This document shows positions 1-11,560 of a stretch of 49,455 bases of DNA, in pieces. The notes below the pieces were generated by a model. That model did no database searches. It saw nothing but the letters and a program-made list of their open reading frames with translations, and was not told the origin of the DNA. Each line of letters begins with the position of its first letter. Position 1 is the first letter of the stretch. This DNA is from Haplomitrium mnioides (lineage: Eukaryota > Marchantiophyta > Haplomitriopsida > Calobryales): positions 1 through 49,455 of the forward strand of contig JBNGIS010006854.1 of NCBI GenBank assembly GCA_049999725.1. Direction: 5' to 3'. Made by a program: the position numbers and the translations under genes.

Positions 1-395
1 AGCACTTGTCTATGTACGACTAAAGTTTGTGCAATCAAACATATTTCAAAATAGTTTCTTGTGATGTGTATTTAAAATTTTAAGCTTAGAATTGTAGTCA
101 ATGATAAATGCAATTTTTTGATGAAAAGTTATTATAATTTTTATTCTTTTAAATAAATTTGAGTTTTCTAATATTTTCATAAAAACTAGTAATATTGATT
201 GATTTTACATAACAAAGTTGTCTTTTGCTCTATCACACTTGTTGAAATGACCAAAAAAAATCCAAAAAACTCATGTAATTTTTGTTATTTAAAACTAGCC
301 TCGTGTTTTTTGATATGAAAAATCACAAATTTTCCCAAAAAGAAAAGTTTATGTTCTGAGTAGCCTGTTCTTGGTTCAAAGTAGCAGCTGTTAAG
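1..395 (+). repeat. T1 3'-terminal module (solo fragment)
   Basis: Non-coding AT-rich sequence closely similar to 9415-9807 and 21255-21655, and to 14779-15150 on the opposite strand. All four share an internal stretch ending in TTCTTGGTTCAAAGTAGC (or a variant) followed by RGCTGTT, after which similarity stops. Here that end is at about 393 and gypsy gag-like sequence follows. I read it as the outer end of the DDE-transposase element T1. The rest of this copy lies off the left edge or is lost. Confidence 0.6.
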
Positions 396-2800
396 AGCTC
401 AAAGAAGAGGTGAATCTAAGATTTAAGGTTTTGAATGCTCTAAATGTAGCAAGAGATTGCTTAGTATAATTGAAGCAACTTGGTACAATAAGAAGCTATA
501 TCACCCAATTTCATAATATCATTATGCAAATTCCTAATATGGACAAGGGAGAAGCTTTAGATCACTTTCTTTTGAGGATTGAAGTCTCGCACTAGAATGG
601 AATTGACAATAAGAGAGCCCTCTCAACTAAAAGAAGAAATGCGCATAGCTCAACAATACGACTCATTGCTAGCAACTACCAAAGTTATTCCATGACCACA
701 ACAAGCTTCACCAAATGTTTGTGTACCTCCAAATGAGGTTGTACCCATGGAGATTGATGTGACGCAAAGAGTAGCACTCACCCATGTGAGGCATGAGCGC
801 CTATGCCAAAGTGAAGGCTGTTTTTATTATTGACAACTTGGTTACATGACTGCGAATTTCCGACATTGGCAAGGTCGACCATACGCTCTTGCTCAAGAAA
901 AAATTGTTGAAGAAGAAAAGTAGAGAAACGACAGACCTTAGTAAAAACAATCGAGCAATTTATTGAGAGCTTGACTAGTTCCAATGGAATTAAAAGCTTG
1001 ACAAGAATTTGTTTCATCTAGATGGTATGGTTGATGAACATTCTTATAGAATGTTGGTAGATTATTGAAGTTTTGAAAATTTCATATCATTATATTTTGC
1101 AAAACAAATCAAAGTTAAAACTTTTTCTATTAAGTGAAGTTTTGTAATTATAGTCGATGGTAAAAAACATGATGTGTTCCACCCACACAAGCTATTTCTT
1201 CTAAGAATTGGCAAAGAGTATAAGAAATCTATAGATTTTGTTATTGCACTCGTATAGTATGATATTACTTTGGTTTGAAGATCAAACCGCTCAAGATGAT
1301 TAGGCAAAACAACAAATTCAAGTTACTTTACAAAGAAAAGAGTTTCTTTTGGGGCATCCGCCACCATTGGTAAAGAGGTCCAAATCAGTTTAACATAATG
1401 TTTCGATGGAGAAAGAGTTGCTTCTCTTTGTTGTATGAATCAAGCCTATCGTAGTCTCGAATAAGAAGGAAGGGAAATTTGTACCAACCTCAATGATTGA
1501 TGATATTTTGAAGGAGTTTTCATATGTGTTTCTAGATGATTTGCCAAAAGGGTTACCAGATTACCATGGAATGTCCTTTTGATTTGAGTTAATACCAAGA
1601 AGTACTCCTTATATTAGCCTATATACCGGCTATCACCACAAGAGTTGGAAGAGTTTCATAAGACTTTGATGGATCTTCTTGAGAAGAATTTCATTCAACA
1701 AAGTACTTTGCCTTGAAGAGCAAGCATTCTTTGTACCGAAGAAAGATGGTGGATTTTGTCTTTGTACAAACTAATGTGATTTGACCAATCAAACCGTATA
1801 GAATTTTTATCTTTTACTGCGTATTGATGATTTGTTGGATCAATTGATTAGTGAGCGGTTCTTTTTTAAGCTTGATCTTTGAATTAGTTATTGGAAAATT
1901 CCTTCCAAGCCGAGTGATGTGTCAAAACAGCTTTTTACACAAGGTATGGACATTTTGAATGGATAGTCCTTACATTTGGTCTCTCTAATGCTCTATACAG
2001 CATCAAATTTTTGATGGGTTATTGGTTAAATCAAGTTTCAATGGACCACTAAAGAGCAAGCGGCATTTCAACAGCTCAAGGATGAAGTCTCTTCTCATCT
2101 TATTCTACATCCATATGATCCAAAGGCACATTGTATAGTTGATTTTGATGCTTCTAATTTTGTTTACCAAACTTTCTATGTTTACTTTTTGTCATCTTCA
2201 AACGGATGGGCTAGCGGAGATCGCTAATCACATTGTGGACGATATGCTTTGCATGCTCATTAATGTTCATCACACCGATTGGGATAGTTTCTTATCGATT
2301 GTGGAGTTTGCCTACAACAACTCTAAACTTGCTCTACCTTTTGTTTTGTTTATCTTCTTCTTTGCAAGATGCTTGCAACCATCTTACTATTGCTCAAATT
2401 TGGAAAAAAAAAATATGCCGATAGACGTGGTCATAATTCCTCTTATGTTTTAGATGACAAAGTTATATTATCTACTCAAAATCTCATATTGTCTTTAGAT
2501 ACTCAAGTTCATAAGTTATCTCGTGCTTGGATTGGTGCTTTCTCTATTTCTCAAGTTATTTCTCTCGTTGCTTATAAACTTGATCTTCCTCTTCATATAA
2601 AGATTCATCTTGTGTTCCATGTCTCTAAATTGAGGCCTTCTATTCCTAGTCTATCTTTTTTTCCAAATTGTGTTCAACTTCCCCCTCCAGCTATTGTTCT
2701 TAATGATCATGAAGAATTTGAAGTGAATAGATTTTGGCAAAAAGAGTTATTAAGTAAAAATAAACAAGATGAACAAAAATATGAAAAAATCAAAATAGAG
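396..2800 (+). pseudogene. Ty3/gypsy (chromovirus-like) gag-pol relic
   Basis: A gag-pol polyprotein broken by many stops and frameshifts. In order: a gag core at about 480-590 (QIPNMDKGEALDHFLLRI); a damaged zinc knuckle at 790-850 (Cys-Phe-Tyr, second Cys lost, QLGYM); a decayed protease zone at 1030-1310; reverse transcriptase at about 1480-2010, with recognisable FVPKKDGGFCLC and RIDDLLDQL blocks; RNase H start at 2040-2160; integrase core at 2180-2340 (QTDGLAEIANHIVDDML, DWDSF, EFAYNNSK); and the integrase C-terminal part at 2410-2640 (YADRRGHN, KIHLVFHVSKLRP), leading into an EEFEV segment at 2710 that resembles the start of a chromodomain. No LTRs are recognisable. The 3' end is fused to the intron of T2 copy F at about 2745-2800. 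Confidence 0.8.
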
Positions 2801-2801
2801 C

Positions 2802-3425
2802 TTACCAAATGTCGTGGTCAATGGCATAAAAAACCTCTAAAAGAGCATCCTCCATTGTGTCAAATTGTTGAGAAGAATGAATTACAACAAAAGACCAAAA
2901 ATCAGAAGTTATAACAGCCGCAAAAGAAGAAACCATGCCAAAAATGTCATCCTTGGCGAAGGGTGTGGAATCATCATACTTGCATTCCTTAAGGTTAAAC
3001 TTGTAAAGAATATCAGCAATTGCTAAAATAAAACATCTTTGTTTCACCAATCCCTTCAACTGTCAAGCATTGGCCTCCCAGTGGACTTGATAAAATGCCA
3101 TGTTGAGTCTATCAATATAAGACATTAAGTCCTTACCTTGCTTATCAACCCCTCTTTTAGTAGGAGGGACAACAACGTCATTTTGTTGCCTTTTTTTCTA
3201 CCATCTGTCTTTTTGGAAATGGAGCCAGAAAACAAGAGGGTAGGATACATGAGTGGGAGTCTAGTCATAATTTTTAAGGGCTTCTCTGACCCCAAATCTT
3301 TTTTGCCCTTTCACACCGATCGTCAATTTTTTGGCAAGCTTCTATTTGAACATTTTGTCCCTCAATACAGAGCAAAGAGGAAAAAATATGAGAAGAAACA
3401 AAAAAAGGACCTTGACTTTAAATAG
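2802..3425 (-). pseudogene. T2-F linker exon and N-terminal half of beta-class DNA methyltransferase
   Basis: On the minus strand a linker exon (3390-3080; KLAKKLT, FGVREALKNY) leads into 3059-2802. There CFILAIADILYKFNLKE carries the place of the catalytic DPPY motif (here DILY; DIPY in copy E). It is followed by DDIFGMVSSF, WSFVVIHSSQQF and a helix ending YAIDHD before the GT donor. In beta-type N6/N4 methyltransferases motif IV precedes the SAM-binding motif, and the matching C-terminal half is seen in copy D. Stops in the linker show the copy is dead. Confidence 0.6.
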
Positions 3426-3432
3426 AAACAAT

Positions 3433-3696
3433 GGTCCATGCGCACTGGGCTAAAATAGTCCATGCCCACATGGATTTAAGAGTCCATACGTGCAAAAACT
3501 TGAGAGTTCATATGCGCATGGACTTGAGAGTCCACTTGTGCAAAAACTTGAAAGTCCATACGTACATGAACTTGAGAGTCTATGCTTGCTTAGACTTGAG
3601 AGTCCATGCTTGCCTAGACTTGAAATTCCACTTGAGGATAGACTCTCAAGTCAATGTGGACATTGACTTGAAAGTCCATGTAAGCATAGACTTAAT
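3433..3696. repeat. 24-bp minisatellite of imperfect palindromes (about 11 units)
   Basis: Units start every 24 bases from 3433 to 3673. The consensus is close to AGTCCATGCGCACATGGACT plus TGAG, so each unit is itself an imperfect inverted repeat (AGTCCATG...CATGGACT). The open plus-strand frame across it, translating to repeating LRVHxC, is a by-product of the 24-base period. By comparison with copy E (intron about 11413-11632, GTAAGT donor and TTTACAG acceptor) the array lies inside a T2 intron, where E has only a few degenerate units. Confidence 0.9.
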
Positions 3697-3862
3697 AATC
3701 GTTAAAAAAATTCAACACAACTTTTGAAACAAAATTGAAGAACGGGAAAAAACCTACTAACAATTTTTCAAAGTTTGAATAAAATAAGAACATCTTCAAC
3801 TCTTCAGTGTGGATGGGAGACTCCATCGATGCTTCCTCCTATGAGCTACAATACATCTCATA

Positions 3863-4066
3863 TCAAAAAGATTTAGCTATCATCGCCAAAACTTTATGTC
3901 TCTCAAGTTTGCGAGACATTTCTTCAATTGAAAGCTCTGCGGCTTCCACCCGTTTCAAAATTGATATTTTTATTTTGTCAAGTAGACCCTGAATGGACCT
4001 CCACGGTGTCCACTTCATATCATCCATTCTCAAAGATCCTTTGGCCTTTGGCTTCTTGCTCTTCAC
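3863..4066 (-). pseudogene. T2-F charged helical exon segment
   Basis: A 67-codon open stretch rich in Lys, Glu and Leu (RVEAAELSIEEMSRKLERHK), probably a coiled coil, downstream of the ParB-like exon in the minus-strand reading. It continues the T2-F protein. I do not recognise its function, and it has no clear counterpart in copy E, where the corresponding region (about 11100-11400) is decayed. Confidence 0.35.
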
Positions 4067-4270
4067 TTGATTTTTTTCCCATATAGTAAATATGCTCTCT
4101 TGAAACTTCCAAAGCTCTCCACTTTGGAACGCAAGTTGAAACTAATTGTCTTGAGATGTAAGAGTCTTCTCAATAGTGCACTTTGGCTTTATCTCTAAAG
4201 TCTCCAACACCAATTCTCTTTTTAGTTTCTGGGATGACGCCATCCCACTCTCCATGTACTTGTGATGCCA

Positions 4271-5706
4271 CTATTTGACCTTTTGAATGGATGTCATTTC
4301 CAACTTAACGCATTGGTCGTAGTTGTCATCAATAGCAAAGATGCGAGCTTGTGTTGGTGTAAGCGCCACATACATATAAAAAGTGCAAAGCAAAAGCATG
4401 GGAATTTTTGCTCTGTATTTGGTAGCTAAAAGTTGCCTTGCAGTAGAACTGTGATTGCCTCCTGCAATCTTGTATTTGTACTTGTCAGAGTTCGTGATGC
4501 CAAACTCTGACTTATCCCTTAACTCGTACTTCAAGTCCATAACCACAATGAAAAACGTGTGCACATACTTTTTCGTAAGCATTCTCTATACTAGAGGCTT
4601 CACAAAATCTTCATTTAACCTCCTAATCTAAAATAGCCCCTAGTTATCTTTTTGCAAGTTTTGGAAGGTTTAGATTTTCCGACCGAATTGTAATGGTTTC
4701 ATCTCGGATTCTGCATTGTTGGATTGCATGCTCTCTAATCTTAATTTTGTCCTTCATAGACACTGTCTGAGGTTCCATCTTCTCTCTTTCTTGAAATGTA
4801 CGAAGCTCAATTTGCATTGTTCTCTTTGCTCTTGATGTTGGAGCCTGCACTTGCTCCTTTGAGCTGCTAGGGGTGAAAGATGAAGGGGAAGCCCAAGATG
4901 AACTGGTTTGACATGGGGATCGGACCAGCTCCTCCTCAACCAAAGGTGGAGGCACATGTTTCATCTTTGGTAGGGTTTGCTTCTTCTTTTTTGGAGCCTT
5001 GACTAGCTCCACCTCCTGTTCTTTATGGCAACAGATGGTCCACTTGTCATTGCCGCTCTCAGGGTTGCCATGCTTGGATGCGACACAAGTTGTTGCATGT
5101 ATACTCCTTGCTTGACTTTCAAAAGTTTGATAGTGATGGAAAATTCGATGAAGTCTCATTCTAATCTCTTTGCGTTCAGGAAAGCATTGACAAAGTCTCA
5201 CAAATATTGAGAAAACTGAAAGAAAAAAACAAGAAATGGTCAATGACTTAATACAAAAATTGGTCAAAAGCGTAAGAAAAAACTCCAAGTGTTTCAACCT
5301 CTAGTCTTGGCCCAAAGATGCTAAGCATTCTATGCATGCACGGACTTCTTAGCAACAAAAAGTAAAAAAAAAACTAAAATAATAATCTTACTAGTCTCAC
5401 CTTGTCGTTGTTGAGAGCCGATTGCAAATCTTTCGTGAAGATGTCTTGTGGCTTCATCTCATTTAAGTAAAACTTCTTTGGTGAAGCCTTGAAGAGGGTA
5501 ATCAAGGATTTTAACTGCACAAGCATCCTCATGTGGGCTTTATGCCCTTCTTGAATCATTTTGATTTGGATCAAAATACCCATATTAAACTTTTCACCTT
5601 CACCGTGAAAAAGATAAAGGTTATGGCCGGTTTCCTTTATTGTTCTACAACAAACTAGCCATTTGTAGGCTAGTTTTTGTGACTCAAGAAGCCTCAAAAC
5701 ACCCAA
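4271..5706 (-). pseudogene. T2-F N-terminal exons and ParB-like domain
   Basis: Minus-strand coding remnant. The 5' exon (5706-5403) ends SALNNDK before a GTGAGA donor at 5402, identical in position to copy E. The next exon (5209-4644) carries a frameshift and a Lys/Pro-rich, low-complexity linker (APKKKK, HVPPPLVEEE, Ser-rich tract) that aligns with 10340-10600 in E. The following exon (4582-4271) reads IAGGNHSSTARQLLATKYRA, then YVALTPTQARIFAIDDNYDQ. That Gly-Gly-Asn-His block, followed by a loop and an acidic/Asn end, resembles the ParB/RepB nuclease-like fold often found beside phage methyltransferases. The ParB assignment is by eye and inferred. There is no homology to cellular plant genes that I recognise. 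Confidence 0.5.
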
Positions 5707-5828
5707 ATACCTACAAGGCTTTGGTTGAGCTGGTTTGGGAGTATTGGCCTATGATGTCATTTTCTCCAAAGTGTAAACTAGTAAGAAAAAGGGCAAAAAT
5801 CTTACGAAAAAAAGTTCACAATGAATGA

Positions 5829-6076
5829 AAGGCAAAAAATGGCTAAATGATATTAAATTGCAGAAATGATAATGGCAAGAAAATAAAAAACAGAAAGTGA
5901 ACTCATGACAATGGAAAGAAACTTTCCATTGTCGCTCATTTTATACCCAAATTTCAGAAAACGCGCTTTCCCACAAAAAATGATTTGCAAAGCTCTTAAC
6001 ATGTAGGTTTGCATGGTGCAAGAAAAAGAAAATAGTATATAAAACATTGCTTGGCTATAGCTTTCTGATTTTTTTT
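5829..6076. other. Non-coding AT-rich spacer next to assembly gap
   Basis: I see no gene here. It is low-complexity A/T sequence between the 5' end of T2-F and the 100-N gap. Confidence 0.5.
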
Positions 6077-6176
6077 NNNNNNNNNNNNNNNNNNNNNNNN
6101 NNNNNNNNNNNNNNNNNNNNNNNNNNNNNNNNNNNNNNNNNNNNNNNNNNNNNNNNNNNNNNNNNNNNNNNNNNNN
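6077..6176. other. Assembly gap (100 N)
   Basis: Exactly 100 consecutive N, the usual placeholder for a gap of unknown size. Adjacency of T2-F and T1-A across it is therefore not proven. Confidence 0.99.
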
Positions 6177-6213
6177 CCTTTATTTTGGGTATACATGCAA
6201 GAGTTTAGAATAT

Positions 6214-8200
6214 TTGTTAAAATACCTTTTTCAAATTTTATCTTTTTCATTTTTTAAAAATGGTTGGAGTTTTCAATGCAAAAAGAGGTTAGAATTTCAA
6301 GATTCATGTTTGCAAAAAAGTGTAAGTTTTGGTCGGCAGTTGGAGATAGTTTCAAACTGCTATTCTAAGGAGTTAAGTGTTGGAATATCTAAAATTTCAA
6401 GTATGAAGACAAGTTTTTTGGGGAAAAATATGGTAGTTGTTGAATCAAATACGTCAACAATGAAAGATTGAGCAAGTGCACCTTATGCTCGGATAGGAAC
6501 ACAGATGGAACCCTATCCACACATATGAACAAGGAGTGAACAACTTGCGTGTAAAGTTTCAAAGAGAGAACGTTGAATCTTTCTTTTGACTACTCCAACA
6601 AATCAACAGAAAGGCATTTAAGTCAAAATTTCCAAACAATTGTGATCCTTTTTTCGTTCTCATCAAATGAAAACCACACTATTTAAGATCCAAATATGTT
6701 TGTTCAAAACAAAAAAAAAAACATAGAATCAATGGATTATTTCAATTTTGAAGATGATTCGCTGTCACCGATAGCACCACTCAAAAAACGAGAGATTTCT
6801 AATCAAGTTGGACCTCTAAACAAGATTGGGAGATCTTTAAGAAACCAAGTTCATTTGGAGAAACCTTCAGATGATAGTATAGAAAGTGATTCTAGCAAAG
6901 ATTCTCAATCAACCAATATTTTGTTGGAGCTATCGCCAAGGGCACCAGTTATCTAACAAAAATCATTTCCTATTTCTCAAGATATTGATGAAGATTATGT
7001 ATTGGTATGGTCCAACTCTTCCAATCCTCAAGTTGTCTACATCAATCTAAAACTTATATTGAAGGAATAAAAAATGCTATTGATAATGCTCAAGATCTTC
7101 AAGATAATAAACTATCTCCTATGGTTAGATTCACCTATAGACCAAATCGATTGGAAATACATAAGTATTTTTTGTTTGGGCTAAAACCCAAACAAGTAAA
7201 TACTCTATGTGAAAATTCTTTGCCAAAAGTCCACAATGATGAGAGCTCTGTAACAAAAAAGCTTGATTCGATATTAATTTTGAAATTGAAGAGAATTTCA
7301 TGTTTTCAAGATAATTGTTTGTCGTTGTGCAAGACAGATTTTTTGAAAACAAAACAAGAAGCATATTTTTGCCAAAGCATGAAGAATCAAGATATTACAT
7401 TGCAATAGAGAATACCAAGAAAAGACTCTGATGTTGATAATTGGTTCACTATTGCTCATTAAGAGATTGAGGCTTACATCCTTGAAAGAAAAAGGTGAGG
7501 GCTCAAAAAAGAATTCACCTTTCCATCTTCACAATTGGCAAGTACTTGTAATGATTCTCAAAATGTTTGTCTAGGTTCTCACTTTGATGCTCAATGGATA
7601 GAGGAAGATGTTCTAATAGAACATATACTTTCTATATGTCAAGCAATCTATGATGGAGCACCTAGGTTGTGAGAAGGGACTGTTTCACAAAGCATGATAT
7701 ATGAATACAACTTTGGCAACCTACATAATATGAAAGCCACAATGTTTGTTTGTGTTATTGCATCACTCGATCCAAAGGGTAGAGTGTTTTGGATTGCCAA
7801 AGTCCTCAAAGCTTTATCATTTGATGAGGAAAAACCTCCCAACCCGAAGTAATTACGTGTTCATTGGTTTGCTTGTGAAGTTGAGTATGCATTTTCTAGA
7901 CAATACTTTCTAGAAGAAATAGAGACATCAAAAGAGAAACACAAATCCAAGTTACATATTGATATACTTGATGTAGCATAAATTACAATTTTGATTTTCT
8001 TCCCACTCAAAAAAATCAATTGAGAAAAAGCAATCTAGCCACCATTAAATTAAATCTATTTGACTACAAAAGACAAAAGGAAATCAATCTTAATGTGCTT
8101 TGAAAGAGATTCAATCAATGTTATTGACACTAAGGCAAATCGTGTTAATCTTGATGAATCTTTTGAAGTTGAATCTGAAGAAGTTGACATGAGTGACTAA
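6214..8200 (+). pseudogene. T1-A protein remnant (N-terminus plus C-terminal extension)
   Basis: Open segments at 6214-6471, 6696-6956 and 7007-7408 align with the minus-strand reading 18715-17460 of copy B (shared blocks SFQ/SRF, KKRLE, SIESDSSKDSQS, MKNQDITLQ). After 7430 the frame becomes EIEAYILERKR, then DGAPRL, ASLDPKGRVFWIAKVLKALSFDEE and LRVHWFACEVEYAF, matching copy C at 19300-20040. The last part (a residue-poor WxAKVL segment, then an HWF block, then a KN-L tail) looks like a small beta-rich chromatin- or adaptor-type module reminiscent of BAH domains, but I cannot name it. Stops at 6957, 7409 and later, plus loss of the core, make it non-functional. Confidence 0.5.
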
Positions 8201-9807
8201 AGTTATTTAAGAACCTTATTGTATATTGCGCACTTTCAATTTATATTGTAGTTTAAGATTATTAGTTTATAAAGTACCTAAGAATGTTATTAAGGAATTT
8301 CTTGAATTTATATATCATCTTGAACTTTTTAGTGCCAAACATTCCAAGTTCATTTTTATTTTTTGTGAATAAAACCTAAATATGTAATTATTATTTTCAT
8401 TTGGTTTGTGAGATATTTTATGATCCAAAATATAATCATATTCTTTCTTTGTTAATTGTTTGCTAGAAGAGTTAAATATTTTGGTATCGGTGAAGCACCG
8501 ACCCAAATTAGCTATTTAATCTTTTGCTTGTAAAGACTTTGATGTAAAACTTGAAACATTTAGCGCACTTTGCCTCAGATGTACAAGTTTTTGCCTTATT
8601 ACTTTTATATTTCAAATCAAAAAACAAAATCTAAAGTGTTTCTAGAAATCATTGCAAAAAAACATAACCTTAAACGGATTTGTTCTCGGATGCTAAAGTT
8701 TGAATCTTATGTGCGCATAGAATTTGATGCGTAAATCACAACCTCATGAGCACAAAAACTATGTTGCAGAACTTAAAACCTAAGTTCAGCATAGTCTTTG
8801 TTGCCGAGTGTTCAGATGTTGAGCTCAAACGCCTATTTGCACATAGACTTTGGTGTGGAGTGTTTAGATGTTGAGCTCAGATTCCTATGCCCGTACAGAC
8901 TTTCATGTAGAATTCCAACCTATCTCTACATACTAAATCTAATATACATCCCTAAATCTTCTACATACAATGACTATTATATACAACTTAGATTCTACAC
9001 CACTCAAATACTCATTTGTAGACTTTGAAATCTTTTGTTTGGCAGACTCTAGTCAAAATCTTGGAGATGTTGCTTATTTGCACTCTAAATTAAATCTTTT
9101 AAGCCACTGCTTTTATTGAATCTTAACTGTGACTCCTTTTTATATATGACTCTCTTAATTATAAAAGATTTTCAATTGCTAAGACCTTCTAAAATTTTCC
9201 CACTTTAACCTTTCTACACATGGATTTTCAGCTACAAAAGAAAGATTCTTTCTTTCTTGAACTTGAAAATAGAGCTCCAAAATCCATGCAATGTTTCATT
9301 TTTTTGGTTTTGTGCCTACAATTCCAAACACATTCCCTTGACTTCAAGTATGTTTGGGCATTTTCCTCTTGTAGTCTAACTTTTTTTCAAAAAAATAAGT
9401 TTTAAATAGTACAATGTCTATGCGCGCATAGAGTTTGTGCAACCAAATGTATTTTGAAATAGCTTATTTTGGCACATATTTCAATTTTTAGGCTTCAAAA
9501 TAAAATCAACAATAAATGCAAGTTTCTTATGAAAACATGTTTCATTTTTTTTACTTTTCATAGATTTCAAGATTTCTAATATTTTCATAAAATCTAAGAC
9601 TATCATTTGATTTTGTACAATAAAATTGATTCTTGCACTATTATGCTTATAAAAAATGCAAAAAATGAAGGTCAAAAACTCACATAGTTTTTGTTTTTCA
9701 AACAAAACCTCATTTTCTTTGTTTTTTGAACTCAAAAACTACATTTTTTCCTGAAAACAAATGGTTCATGTTTTGAGTAGCATGTTCTTGGTTCAAAGTA
9801 GTGGCTA
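8200..9807 (+). repeat. T1-A 3' non-coding region and terminus
   Basis: No coding potential. It contains several direct repeats of a GAGTGTTCAGATGTTGAGCTC-like block (first at about 8808, again at about 8855), each followed by an ATAGACTTTGG-type block, and a TCTATGCGCGCATAG palindrome at 9418. The same order of blocks is present in copies B and C. It ends TTCTTGGTTCAAAGTAGTGG at about 9804. Confidence 0.6.
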
Positions 9808-9954
9808 TTGAAGCCAAGAGGTATCTTCACCACAGATCTACAATTTGCTTCCAACAACGACAAGGTGAGACTAAGAAGATTTGTTTTCATTTGTTTAAAA
9901 CTTTCTAATACAAAGCATCATTCACGCATGTCTTGGAATAGAGAGACCATGCAG

Positions 9955-10062
9955 ACATGGACTAGGGAGTCTTTGCACGTAAGGACTCCCTGTCCTTGCA
10001 TGTTTGGACTAGGGAGTCTATGCAAGCATAGAGTCCAGTGCATCTTTGGGCTTAAACTACAT
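9955..10062. repeat. Degenerate palindrome cluster in T2-E intron 1
   Basis: Three related inverted-repeat units: ACATGGACTAGGGAGTCTTT, GCATGTTTGGACTAGGGAGT and TCTATGCAAGCATAGAGTCC. They belong to the same sequence family as the 3433-3696 minisatellite and again lie in a T2 intron. Confidence 0.6.
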
Positions 10063-11462
10063 GTGGAAGTACTTAGAGTACCTAATTGTACTTTTGATAA
10101 TTTTTTGTATTAAGTCATTGACCATTTCTTGTTTTTTTTTTTCAATATTTGCTAGACTTTGTCAATGCTTACTCAGATGCAAAGTGGGTAGAACGTGAAT
10201 TCATCGAATTTGCCTTGAGTTTGAAATTTTTGACAATAAAGCAAGGCCTTTATGTGCAAAAATTTGTGCCGCATCCATGCTTGACAAAAATGACATCAAC
10301 AACAACATGCGGACCTTGTGCTGCCAAGAAAAGAAAGGAGGTGGAGCCACCAGATGCTCCAAAAAAGAAGAACCATGCCTTTCTAAAGAAGAAGCACATG
10401 CCTCCACCCGCTATTGAAGAGGAGCCCGTCTGGTTCCCATCACCAACCAATTCTTCTGTGACGGCCCCTTCATCTTCCACTGTTAGCAACCCAAAGGAGG
10501 AAGTCAGCCAGAGCTGGTGTAGGCTCAAACATAAAGATCAAAGAGACAATTGCACAAGGGGCTCTAGAAATTCAGAAGAGAGAGAGCAGGTTGATCCGTA
10601 GACAGTGTCTAAGGAGGACAAAAACAAGATTATGGAGTCTACAATCCAGCAATAAAGAGTTAAAGAGGAAACCATAACTAATTGGCTGGAAAATTTAAAC
10701 CTTTCGATAACTGGATAACTAGAGGCCATTTCATATTCAGAGGTTGAATAAAGATTTTGTAGAGCTACTATTGTAGAGAATGCTCACAAATAATTGTCCA
10801 CACTAGTTTTTTATTGTGGTTGTAGACCCAAAGTATGGGTTTAGAGATGGGTCAGAGTTTGACATCAAGAACTATGACAAGTATTGATACGAGATTGCAA
10901 GAGGCAATCACAACGCTGCCATAATGCAACTTTTAATCACAAAATATAGAGCAAAAAAATCCGATCGTTTTTCTTTACAATTGTTATGTATATGTGGGAC
11001 TCACACCAACAAAAACCCAAATATTTGCAATGAATGACAATGACGACCAACGATGTAGGTTGGAAATGACTTCAATCCAAAAGGTCAAGTATTGATATCA
11101 AGTTGAACGTACATTGAGATTGGAATGGTGTCATCTCAAAAATTGAAAAAAGAACTTGTGCTAGAGAATTTGGAGATCAAACTAAAAGTCAACTATTGAG
11201 AAGATTATGACATCTCAAAATAATTGGTTCCAACTGTGGACACCGTGAAGGTTCCTTTAAGGTCTTTCAGACAAAATAATGGTGAAATCATTTTGCTCCA
11301 AGGTATATTGCAACTTCTAGAAGGAGGCAAGGATGGAATATCCCATCCATACAAAGGAATCAAAGATGTTCTCTTTCTACTTCAGCTTGGAGAAATTGTT
11401 GGTAAGTTTTTTTCCCTTCTCCAATTGTGTTTGAAACGATTTATTGAATTTTTTTTGAAGTT

Positions 11463-11560
11463 AACTAACCTATGCATGCATGAACTTGAGAGTCTGTGTA
11501 CGCATTGACCTTTGATCTTTTGTGCTCTAGGACTCTTAGAGTCCATGCTCATATAGACCA
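11463..11560. repeat. Degenerate palindrome units in T2-E minisatellite intron
   Basis: CTATGCATGCATGAACTTGA, GAGTCTGTGTACGCATTGAC and TTAGAGTCCATGCTCATATA occupy the intron position at which copy F carries its 11-unit 24-bp array. Confidence 0.6.

Larger units (their letters stand above)
2745..5828 (-). mobile_element. T2 copy F (ParB-like + DNA methyltransferase element), partial
   Basis: The longest colinear copy of T2, read on the minus strand. Its neighbours are the gypsy relic at the 3' side and, across 5829-6076, the assembly gap at the 5' side. Comparison with copies E (9808-12870) and D (13400-14778) defines the exons and introns. F keeps the 5' exons, the ParB-like exon, the minisatellite intron and the first part of the methyltransferase. 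It breaks off just after the donor (GTAAGC at about 2801) of the intron that splits the methyltransferase. No terminal repeats or target duplications were found, so the class of element is unknown. Confidence 0.55.
6177..9807 (+). mobile_element. T1 copy A (DDE-transposase-like element, internally deleted)
   Basis: The plus-strand copy of T1 has N-terminal coding sequence at 6214-7420, joined directly to the C-terminal extension at 7430-8200. About 8200-9807 is non-coding and matches 20050-21655 of copy C. The transposase core present in copy B is missing, so A is an internal-deletion derivative. Its 3' terminus at about 9807 abuts T2 copy E. The 5' end is lost in the gap. Confidence 0.6.

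Noticed and set aside
3431-3727. Open plus-strand frame with repeating LRVHxC units
   Set aside because: It is the translation of the 24-bp minisatellite; the period is a multiple of three, so the frame stays open by default.
9955-11560. Short spaced palindromes as a CRISPR array
   Set aside because: Units are degenerate, irregularly spaced, in introns of a plant transposon, with no spacers of uniform length and no cas genes.
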